DNA of 5,465 nucleotides from Methanocorpusculum sp. (lineage in GTDB: Archaea; Halobacteriota; Methanomicrobia; Methanomicrobiales; Methanocorpusculaceae): the NCBI GenBank assembly GCA_017622255.1, contig JAGARL010000020.1, forward strand, positions 1 to 5,465, written 5' to 3'. A program made the position numbers and the translations under genes. Every line of letters begins with the position of its first letter. Position 1 is the first letter of the stretch. The notes beneath the pieces are model-generated. The model saw nothing but the letters and a program-made list of their open reading frames with translations. It did no database searches and was not told the DNA's origin. This document shows positions 1-4,801 of the stretch, piece by piece.

Positions 1-1
1 C

Positions 2-688
2 CGCGGCGAGTATGAGAATATTTTTGCGAACCTGAAGATTGCCAAAGAGCGCGATGTGCCGATTTGCCAGGACACGGGGCTTATCGTGCTCTATATAACC
101 CTGCCGCCGGAGATTCCCTACTCGGCAGAACTCTTTGAAGCAGCAGAGGAAGGTGTTCGCCGCGCAACGGTTTCGGTTCCGCTTCGGCCAAACGCGGTAA
201 ATCCGCTAAGCCGCAAAAACTCCGGAGACAACTGCGGAGAAGGAATGCCCGCAATCCACATCCAACCGGGGGAGAAGTTCACTGTAACGGTTCTTCCAAA
301 GGGCGCAGGCTCGGAGAATATGTCACAGATAAAAATGATGCTCCCCTCCGAAGTGGACAAAATCCCGGAGTTTGTAGCAGACGTTGCAAGAACCGCAGGT
401 TCCCGCCCCTGCCCGCCGATTATCGTCGGTGTTGGAATCGGCGGAACTTTTGACACAGCCCCCGCCCTTGCCAAGGAGGCACTTTTGGAACCCATCGACC
501 AGATGGATGACTTCGAGCAGGAAATCTGCGACAGAATCAACGAACTCGGCATCGGTCCGATGGGCCTTGGCGGAAAGACGACAGCGCTTGCAGTCAAAGT
601 CAAACGCGGCGCATGCCACACGGCAAGCCTGCCTGTTGCAGTAAATATTCAGTGCTGGTGCTGCAGACGACGGACGGTGGAGTTATGA
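2..688 (+). CDS. fumA: Class I fumarate hydratase, alpha subunit (5' partial)
   Basis: This is the N-terminal-type subunit of the oxygen-sensitive [4Fe-4S] fumarase, which interconverts fumarate and malate in the incomplete TCA cycle of methanogens. The frame is open to the window edge: 228 residues are visible, and about 55-60 are missing compared with two-subunit family members of roughly 280 aa. Numbering from the first visible codon, the three expected cluster ligands are all present: Cys22 in PICQDTG, Cys137 in PCPP, and Cys218 in NIQCW. Their spacing (115 and 81 residues) is close to that of E. coli tartrate dehydratase TtdA. Other family blocks are NAVNP, PKGAGSENMS, VGVGIGG and GIGPMGLGGKT. 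A GTG at 56 is an internal valine codon, because conserved sequence (NLKIAKERDVP) runs upstream of it. The stop overlaps the beta-subunit start as ATGA. L-tartrate dehydratase is the alternative, but fumarase is the usual role in archaea. Confidence 0.93.
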   Translation, partial: RGEYENIFANLKIAKERDVPICQDTGLIVLYITLPPEIPYSAELFEAAEEGVRRATVSVPLRPNAVNPLSRKNSGDNCGEGMPAIHIQPGEKFTVTVLPKGAGSENMSQIKMMLPSEVDKIPEFVADVARTAGSRPCPPIIVGVGIGGTFDTAPALAKEALLEPIDQMDDFEQEICDRINELGIGPMGLGGKTTALAVKVKRGACHTASLPVAVNIQCWCCRRRTVEL

Positions 689-1179
689 AGCTGACAACTC
701 CCTTAGGCGGGGAAGTCCTCGACCTTACCGCAGGCGACCGCGTACTCCTGTCGGGAACGGTCTATACAGCCCGCGACGAGGCGCATCTGAAAATCCAGGA
801 GGCAGGATTCCCGTTCAACCCGAAAGGCGCCGTGCTCTATCACTGCGGACCGGTAATTCAGGATAATGCCGTGGTCGCGGCAGGTCCGACAACCTCCGCC
901 CGCATGAACCGCTTAACAAAACCGATGCTGGATGCAGGTATTCGGGGCTTAATCGGCAAAGGCGGCATGTCGGATGAAGTGGTCGAAGAACTTCGCGGAA
1001 GAGGGGTCTACTTCGCCTTTACCGGGGGCTGTGCGGCGCTTGCGGCATCCTGCATGCGGCTGAAAGGCGTACATTATGCAGAGCTCGGCATGGCGGAAGC
1101 CGTCTGGGAGATTGAACTGACGGATATGCCGCTTGTTGTGGGGATTGATTCTAAAGGGAATAATCTGTTTAAGCGGTAG
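685..1179 (+). CDS. fumB: Class I fumarate hydratase, beta subunit
   Basis: This is the C-terminal-type subunit that completes the fumarase active site with the alpha subunit encoded just upstream. It is 164 aa, a little short of the usual 180 or so for stand-alone beta subunits but apparently complete. Conserved blocks are TARDEAH (28-34, with Arg30 and His34), GPVIQDNAVVAAGPTTSARMN (55-75) and GKGGM (91-95). By comparison with structurally studied class I fumarases, Thr69/Thr70, Arg73 and Lys92 are the likely substrate-binding and catalytic residues. FTGGCAAL and ELGMAEAVWEI are also family-typical. The frame is open further upstream to 613, but that part lies inside the alpha gene. The ATG at 685 gives the normal MKLTTPL start and the ATGA overlap. 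GGTG/GGAG at 676-682 is close to the ATG, so translation is probably coupled to the alpha subunit. The symbol follows archaeal two-subunit usage; it is not E. coli FumB. Confidence 0.93.
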   Translation: MKLTTPLGGEVLDLTAGDRVLLSGTVYTARDEAHLKIQEAGFPFNPKGAVLYHCGPVIQDNAVVAAGPTTSARMNRLTKPMLDAGIRGLIGKGGMSDEVVEELRGRGVYFAFTGGCAALAASCMRLKGVHYAELGMAEAVWEIELTDMPLVVGIDSKGNNLFKR

Positions 1180-1212
1180 ATTCCCTGCAATCCGCAAACA
1201 TGACTCGCTCTT

Positions 1213-1258
1213 GACATGCACCTGCAAAAGTCGCAACCGTGTAACAGAGGTGCATGTC
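1213..1258. repeat. Perfect 11-bp inverted repeat in fumB-AAA spacer
   Basis: GACATGCACCT (1213-1223) is exactly complementary to AGGTGCATGTC (1248-1258), with a 24-nt spacer. It starts 34 nt after the fumB stop and ends about 70 nt before the TATA-like box of the next gene. It could be a hairpin stabilising or ending the fum transcript, or a two-half-site operator for a dimeric regulator. No T-run follows directly (the nearest is TTTT at 1274-1277), which argues against a simple oligo-T terminator. Confidence 0.6.
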
Positions 1259-1327
1259 TAAATTCCGTTACCTGTTTTCCGCAATGAGTTCTCACCCCAC
1301 ACAAAACCTTATGCAGATTCCCCGCTA

Positions 1328-1335
1328 ACATATAT
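1328..1335 (+). promoter_or_regulatory. TATA-like box upstream of the AAA ATPase gene
   Basis: The sequence ACATATAT sits in a C-rich/AT-rich context (CGCTAACATATATGG) that resembles an archaeal TATA element. It is only 8 nt from the ATG at 1344. A usual archaeal start site about 25 nt downstream would fall around 1355-1360, inside the called gene. Either initiation is unusual or this is a fortuitous AT stretch. Confidence 0.35.
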
Positions 1336-1343
1336 GGACAAGT

Positions 1344-2624
1344 ATGGAAGCATCATCAGTAGACCCCGGACTCCTTCAGCTCACCGAAATAATCTTAACC
1401 GCTGAAGCTGTCAACACCAACCCTGCGTTAGAAGTAAATGATCTTCCCCCGCACCTGCGTGCCATGTTCTGCCCGGAAGCCGCAGGCGTCATCGCCCGCC
1501 CGGTAACCGTCAAAGAAGGCGTCTTAAAATCCCACTTCCCAAACCTTGCCGCACGCCAGCTTCTGGAAAACAGCAAAAACTCCTACGTCATCGTCAACGA
1601 CTTAAGCCAGTTCGGCGTCACCGCATATCTTCCGGCCCTTAAATGGTACTTCCGCCATGCAGGCTCTGACATCATGAAAAATCCGGCACTCACTCTGTCC
1701 CTTGAGACCGCCGGAGAAAAATCCATCTCATACCACGAAGCACGCAAAAACATCCCGCTCTTCGAGGACACCGAAGAAGCACTCAAAGGAAAAATTTCCG
1801 CCGTCACCGAAAAGTCCGAGTCCATGAAAGAGGCAGTGGACCTCGTCATCCCCTATGCACCAAACGAAATCGAGTTCTCCCTGGAAGACTTAGTCTGCAG
1901 TGAAGAACAGCTCGCTATCGTCAAAAAGGTCCAGACCTCGCTGGAAAATCAGGAGTTCCTGCGTTCCCACCGCATCTATGAGCTTGGAAGAATCCTGCTG
2001 GTAGGACCTCCCGGAACCGGAAAGACCTCCTTTGCCTTAGCACTTTCCCGTGCCGTTCACATGCCGGTAATCGAGGTGCGTCTTTCCATGATTACCTCGC
2101 AGTACTTAGGCGAGACCTCGAAGAACATCGACAGAATCTTCGACCTCGCAAAGCGTATTGCCCCGTGTATCCTTTTCATCGACGAGTTCGACTATGTCGC
2201 AAAGACCAGAATCTCGGACGACAACGGCACCATGAAGCGTGCGGTAAACACTCTTCTCAAGTGTATCGACCACATCAACCTCATCAAAGACAAGGTGCTC
2301 TTAATCGGTGCCACCAACCACGCAGGCATGCTCGACGAGGCGGCATGGAGACGCTTTGATGAAATCATCAGCTTCACGCTCCCGAACGCCGAGATGCGCG
2401 AGGCAATTCTCCACCATGTCGCATCCGATATTCCGTGCTCCATGGACTTTAAAGACATCGCCGAGATGACGGACGGCTTCTCCGGCGCAGACCTGCGCAT
2501 GATGCTTACCGAGGCTATCGTTACCGCCCTTCTTGCCGGACGCAAGGAGTTAAACGAGGGAGATGTTACCGCGGGAATGGAGCTTGTCCTGAGAAGAAAC
2601 GCGGTACGCGGCGGATGCGAGTAA
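1344..2624 (+). CDS. AAA+ family ATPase with unrecognised N-terminal domain
   Basis: This is a 426-aa cytoplasmic ATP-driven remodeller with a single AAA module in its C-terminal half. Visible motifs are Walker A GPPGTGKT (221-228), pore-loop-like QYLGETSK (253-260), Walker B ILFIDEFD (276-283), sensor 1 IGATN (321-325), an arginine-finger block DEAAWRRFDEI (331-341), and the lid/sensor-2 helix GFSGADLRMM (378-387). The RRFD form, instead of RPGRFD, resembles the Vps4/katanin-like and SpoVK/Ycf46-like AAA proteins more than proteasomal ATPases. There is no HExxH protease motif, no membrane segment and no coiled-coil/OB module of the PAN type, so it is neither FtsH nor PAN. Residues 1-180 match nothing I recognise and probably select the substrate. 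There is no clear Shine-Dalgarno sequence before the ATG, and the next in-frame start codon is Met41, so I keep 1344. It is first in a three-gene unit. The substrate is unknown. Confidence 0.9.
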   Translation: MEASSVDPGLLQLTEIILTAEAVNTNPALEVNDLPPHLRAMFCPEAAGVIARPVTVKEGVLKSHFPNLAARQLLENSKNSYVIVNDLSQFGVTAYLPALKWYFRHAGSDIMKNPALTLSLETAGEKSISYHEARKNIPLFEDTEEALKGKISAVTEKSESMKEAVDLVIPYAPNEIEFSLEDLVCSEEQLAIVKKVQTSLENQEFLRSHRIYELGRILLVGPPGTGKTSFALALSRAVHMPVIEVRLSMITSQYLGETSKNIDRIFDLAKRIAPCILFIDEFDYVAKTRISDDNGTMKRAVNTLLKCIDHINLIKDKVLLIGATNHAGMLDEAAWRRFDEIISFTLPNAEMREAILHHVASDIPCSMDFKDIAEMTDGFSGADLRMMLTEAIVTALLAGRKELNEGDVTAGMELVLRRNAVRGGCE

Positions 2625-2625
2625 G

Positions 2626-3345
2626 ATGAAGATTACGGTCCTTGGTACCGGAGACACCGTCGGCACGCCGAAAGTAAACTGCGACTGTGAGGTATGCCGG
2701 CAGGCAAAAGCCGAGGGACGCGAACGGCTTCGGACCTCGATTCTCATCGAGCACAACGGACAGAATCTCTTAATCGATACAACGCCTGACCTCAGACGTC
2801 AGCTGCTTGCCGCAGACTCGCCGCACATTGACGGGGTTATCTGGACGCACGGACATTTCGACCATTTCATGGGATTTGCGGACTTCTACCGCGTACAGCG
2901 CGAGATTATCAAAGTCTACGGCGCACCGGAGGTCCTCGACTACTGCGGAAGCGTCTTTAATTTTATCCGCCATGCAGAGTTCCCGGTTCTTCCCTTCGAG
3001 CCGGTGGAAATCTGCGGCATGGAGGTAACGCTCTTTCCGGTGGTCCACGACACGCCAACCTACGGGATGCGGATTCGTGCCGACGGCAAGACCTTTGTGT
3101 ACTCCTGCGATACCCGGGCGGAAATCTGCGCAGAGTCGCTTGCGCTGATGCGGGATGCCGACCTGCTTCTGTTAGACGGCATCTTCCCGCCGGGAGTAAA
3201 TATTGCAAAGCACATGAACACCGCCGATGCCGAGCGCCTCGGAAAAGAGCTGAACGCGAAGGAGTTCTGGTGCGTGCACATGAGCCATAAGATTCCGTGG
3301 GATTATGCATACGGCGCTTCCGATATGCAGACGTGGACTCTCTGA
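2626..3345 (+). CDS. PhnP-like metallo-beta-lactamase-fold phosphodiesterase
   Basis: This 239-aa cytoplasmic metal hydrolase has the MBL fold. It opens with VLGTGDTVGTP and a zinc-binding-type CxCxxC motif (Cys19, Cys21, Cys24) typical of the PhnP/PqqB-like branch. The signature THGHFDH (74-80) supplies His75, His77, Asp79 and His80. Further metal ligands are likely His141 (VVHDTPTYGM), Asp162 (YSCDTR) and His221 (HMSHK). PhnP in bacteria hydrolyses phosphoribosyl 1,2-cyclic phosphate, and relatives act on cyclic nucleotides or other phosphodiesters. No phosphonate genes are seen here, so the substrate is open. The ATG follows the AAA stop by one base and has no good ribosome binding site, which suggests translational coupling. 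The stop shares its A with the next ATG (TGATG). All metal-binding positions look intact, so I expect an active enzyme. Confidence 0.9.
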   Translation: MKITVLGTGDTVGTPKVNCDCEVCRQAKAEGRERLRTSILIEHNGQNLLIDTTPDLRRQLLAADSPHIDGVIWTHGHFDHFMGFADFYRVQREIIKVYGAPEVLDYCGSVFNFIRHAEFPVLPFEPVEICGMEVTLFPVVHDTPTYGMRIRADGKTFVYSCDTRAEICAESLALMRDADLLLLDGIFPPGVNIAKHMNTADAERLGKELNAKEFWCVHMSHKIPWDYAYGASDMQTWTL

Positions 3346-3761
3346 TGATTCGAACGTTCCGCGAAGACGACCTTTCGGCGGTGATGGATATCTGGCTTTC
3401 CGGAAATCTGGATGCCCATTCCTTTATCCCGCCGTCCTTTTTTACTGAGCGCTTCGAAGAGTCCGCATCGGCGATTTGCAAAGCAGAGGTCTATGTGTTC
3501 GACGACGGCGAGGTCCGGGGTTTTATCGGACTGCAGGATGCATATCTTGCAGGACTTTTTGTGCGGGACAATGCACGCGGAAAGGGCATTGGAACAGCGC
3601 TGCTTTCCCATGCAGTGTCAGAAAAAAAGCGGCTGTCCGTCCATGTCTTTGCAAGAAATGAGAGAGCACTTCTGTTCTATCTGAAAAACGGGTTTGTTCC
3701 GCTCAGTTCCGCGGAGAATCCGGAGGCAGGAGAGAGCGAAGTCCTGCTTGAGATTTGGTAG
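3345..3761 (+). CDS. GNAT family N-acetyltransferase, YiaC-like
   Basis: This 138-aa acetyl-CoA-dependent acetyltransferase is full length for a small GNAT protein. The opening IRTFREDDLSAVMDIWLSGN and the following AHSFIPPSFF resemble E. coli YiaC and its relatives, which have been linked to peptide or lysine acetylation. The acetyl-CoA pyrophosphate loop RGKGIG (78-83) follows the beta-4 strand LAGLFV. Motif B contains NERALLFYLKNGF (105-117), with Tyr112 at the position often used as general acid. The frame is open 16 codons upstream, but the ATG at 3345 starts at the conserved IR and overlaps the previous stop as TGATG. I therefore chose it over the ATG at 3297 inside the hydrolase gene. 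It is last in the AAA-hydrolase-GNAT unit, with an oligo-T terminator 12 nt after its stop. The substrate is unknown; a protein or small-molecule amine are both possible. Confidence 0.9.
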   Translation: MIRTFREDDLSAVMDIWLSGNLDAHSFIPPSFFTERFEESASAICKAEVYVFDDGEVRGFIGLQDAYLAGLFVRDNARGKGIGTALLSHAVSEKKRLSVHVFARNERALLFYLKNGFVPLSSAENPEAGESEVLLEIW

Positions 3762-3773
3762 ATTATTGAGCGG

Positions 3774-3779
3774 TTTTTT
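3774..3779 (+). terminator. Oligo-T terminator after the GNAT gene
   Basis: A T6 run follows GAGCGG, beginning 12 nt after the GNAT stop codon. Archaeal RNA polymerase terminates at short T-rich tracts without needing a hairpin, so this is a plausible end for the three-gene transcript. The nested repeat just downstream, ending in T5, could act as a second terminator. Confidence 0.5.
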
Positions 3780-3787
3780 ATCTAAAT

Positions 3788-3857
3788 AAAATAGAGGATA
3801 AGTTAGGCTTTTGCGCCTAAATTGAATAATTGAGGATTTCTAACAACCTCTATTTTT
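3788..3857. repeat. Nested inverted repeat, possible structured RNA
   Basis: AAAATAGAGG (3788-3797) pairs perfectly with CCTCTATTTT (3847-3856). Inside lies a hairpin, TTAGGC (3803-3808) with GCCTAA (3815-3820) and a 6-nt loop. GTTAG (3802-3806) can alternatively pair with CTAAC (3840-3844), which would lengthen the outer stem across a small internal loop and break the inner hairpin. The right arm ends in T5 on the + strand. It could be a strong terminator, a small RNA, or the remains of a short inverted-repeat element. The pairing is seen directly; the function is inferred. Confidence 0.55.
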
Positions 3858-3915
3858 CAAAATACTATACTTCATAGAGCATGCTTTGACTATGTTCATT
3901 CTCATCACTTTACCC

Positions 3916-3922
3916 AAAAAAA
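3916..3922 (-). terminator. Minus-strand T7 tract downstream of a hairpin
   Basis: A7 on the + strand reads as T7 on the minus strand. It lies 28 nt beyond a 7-bp hairpin (3951-3967), with GC-rich sequence in between. This would suit a terminator for a minus-strand transcript coming from the gap, but no gene on that strand is evident. Confidence 0.25.
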
Positions 3923-3950
3923 GAGGATATTTCCACCGCGGGCGGCCGTC

Positions 3951-3967
3951 GCAAGCCAAAGGCTTGC
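3951..3967. repeat. Tight 7-bp hairpin
   Basis: GCAAGCC (3951-3957), a 3-nt AAA loop and GGCTTGC (3961-3967) form a perfect stem. It adjoins a GC-rich block containing the palindrome CCGCGG (3936-3941). The local base use differs from the AT-rich sequence on its left. It may belong to a dispersed intergenic repeat or be part of a minus-strand terminator. Confidence 0.5.
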
Positions 3968-4226
3968 AACTCTGTGTTCTTTTCCCATATGTTCAAAGTG
4001 AATCGCAAACACCCGCCCGCAACCACACACCGCGCGTTTTGCAGAATTTGCATTTTTGCTAACACAAGTGAATTTTCTAAAATTTCTGCAGACGACCAAA
4101 ACCCATCTGCGCACACATACCCGATATTTTTCCTAATGCAACGCAGGTTCGCGGTATTCGCCATTAATCCTCCGCAGAAATCAAACGCGTTTTTGCCGCT
4201 CTGTGGACGCAACACAATACCGATTG

Positions 4227-4235
4227 TTTTAAGTG
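4227..4235 (+). promoter_or_regulatory. Possible pilin promoter (TATA-like)
   Basis: TTTTAAGTG preceded by CCGATTG is the best-placed AT-rich candidate upstream of the pilin pair. A start site about 25 nt downstream would be near 4253-4258, just where the foldable leader begins. The match to a TATA consensus is weak, and the adjacent T10 tract confuses the picture. Confidence 0.3.
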
Positions 4236-4245
4236 TTTTTTTTTT
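4236..4245 (+). terminator. T10 tract, possible oligo-T terminator
   Basis: This uninterrupted run of ten T is the longest in the window. In archaea such a tract on the non-template strand commonly ends transcription. If it does so here, it would close off a transcript made within the gap before the pilin genes start. It could instead be part of the pilin promoter spacer. Confidence 0.35.
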
Positions 4246-4257
4246 GAGAAGTTATTA

Positions 4258-4311
4258 CCAGCAACAGCAGACCGTACTCCATCTGCCGTTGTTATGCGGC
4301 AGGTGTGCTGG
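4258..4311 (+). promoter_or_regulatory. Foldable 5' leader before the pilin genes
   Basis: CCAGCA (4258-4263) pairs with TGCTGG (4306-4311). Within it, 4280-4288 pairs with 4297-4305 (nine pairs, one T-G, core CTGCCG/CGGCAG) around an 8-nt loop. GCAGA (4267-4271) could alternatively pair with TCTGC (4282-4286), competing with the inner stem. The structure ends 28 nt before the pilin Shine-Dalgarno sequence. It may be a structured untranslated leader affecting stability or translation; it matches no riboswitch class I recognise. Confidence 0.45.
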
Positions 4312-4339
4312 GCATTCCTGTTTTGTACCATATTTGGTC

Positions 4340-4344
4340 GAGGT
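4340..4344 (+). promoter_or_regulatory. Shine-Dalgarno site of first pilin
   Basis: GAGGT lies 7 nt before the ATG at 4352. It fixes that start in a frame that stays open for 126 codons upstream, and favours it over the in-frame ATG at 4361. Confidence 0.7.
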
Positions 4345-4351
4345 AATTTGC

Positions 4352-4780
4352 ATGAAAATTATGAGTCTTAAAGAAAGAAAAGAAGATGCAGTCTCGCCGG
4401 TTATTGGTGTTATGCTGATGCTGGTTGTAACTATCGTTATCGCCGCGGTTGTTGCGGCATTCGCTGGCGGAATCGCGACGGACACCGAGCCGACGCCGTC
4501 TGTGGTGCTGACCGCGGATGCGTACGAAGACAAAGTGATGCTCCAATCCCTTTCCGGTGACAGATTAGAAATCACAAAACTGAGTGTGAATATCTACGAG
4601 GAAGATGGTGACCCACTTGCAACTGGAACTATTAGTGACACAGGATACTTCACCCCAGGAATGATTCTGAAAGTTACATTTGGTGAGACAAAATTACCAG
4701 TTGGAGACAATGTTCAGATTGTCGTCACCTCAAACGACAAGCACACTGTCTTCAACAAAGAAGTTCTCGTGAAGGCATAA
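4352..4780 (+). CDS. Type IV pilin-like protein, small
   Basis: This 142-aa secreted filament subunit begins with a short, charged leader MKIMSLKERKEDA. The hallmark VSPVIGVMLMLVVTIVIAAVVAAFAGG (14-40) follows: a class III signal sequence whose hydrophobic helix forms the filament core after cleavage by an archaeal prepilin peptidase, probably just before VSPVIG. The exposed domain (from about 43) is beta-rich in appearance, with LQSLSGDRLEITKLSVNIYEEDGDPL, a form of the GD-containing strand motif common in archaeal pilin-like proteins. It has no cysteine. The second pilin gene follows 21 nt later and shares the signature, so the two are probably co-transcribed. It differs from archaellins, which have other N-terminal motifs and no SPVIG block. 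It may serve adhesion or surface attachment; whether it is a major or minor subunit cannot be told. Confidence 0.88.
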   Translation: MKIMSLKERKEDAVSPVIGVMLMLVVTIVIAAVVAAFAGGIATDTEPTPSVVLTADAYEDKVMLQSLSGDRLEITKLSVNIYEEDGDPLATGTISDTGYFTPGMILKVTFGETKLPVGDNVQIVVTSNDKHTVFNKEVLVKA

Positions 4781-4801
4781 GGCTGACGGAGCATATCAGA
4801 A

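Larger units (their letters stand above)
3762..4351. other. 590-nt gap without a convincing protein gene
   Basis: No reading frame here looks like a real protein. Frames open on both strands (for example 3910-4215 minus, and the 126 codons in frame before the pilin) give Cys/His/Arg/Pro-mixed translations without family motifs, ribosome binding sites or protein-like composition. The plus strand is A/C-rich from about 3990 to 4220, with many short TGCA/TGCAG words, unlike the flanking coding sequence. The gap holds the terminators, inverted repeats and hairpins listed separately, weak TATA-like stretches (AAATAAAATA at 3784-3793 and TACTATAC at 3862-3869), and the pilin promoter region. I see no tRNA, rRNA or CRISPR. 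Confidence 0.6.

Noticed and set aside
56..58. GTG as the start of the fumarase alpha gene
   Set aside because: Conserved sequence continues upstream in frame to the window edge, so the codon is an internal valine.
118..621. Minus-strand frame of 167 codons
   Set aside because: It is antisense to the conserved fumarase alpha subunit and has no motif of its own.
613..684. Upstream extension of the fumarase beta subunit
   Set aside because: It lies within the alpha gene in another frame; ATG 685 gives the family-typical N-terminus.
1344..2624. AAA protein as FtsH or a proteasome-activating ATPase
   Set aside because: There is no membrane helix, no HExxH protease motif and no PAN-like N-terminal coiled coil; the RRFD finger block also differs.
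3297..3344. Upstream ATG for the GNAT gene
   Set aside because: It would lie inside the hydrolase gene and add 16 residues ahead of the conserved first strand.
2963..3481. Minus-strand frame of 172 codons
   Set aside because: It is antisense to the hydrolase and GNAT genes, which have clear catalytic motifs; the translation is Arg/Ser/Pro-rich, as expected for a shadow frame.
3910..4215. Minus-strand frame of 101 codons in the gap
   Set aside because: It has no ribosome binding site or recognisable motif, it overlaps hairpins and a T7 tract, and a second minus-strand frame is equally open over part of it. This looks like chance.
3974..4351. Open frame of 126 codons extending the first pilin upstream
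   Set aside because: The translation has no pilin or other family motif, and a prepilin signature needs a short N-terminal leader. A good Shine-Dalgarno site lies directly before ATG 4352.
3762..4351. CRISPR array or tRNA in the gap
   Set aside because: There are no regularly spaced direct repeats, and no cloverleaf or T-arm consensus on either strand.
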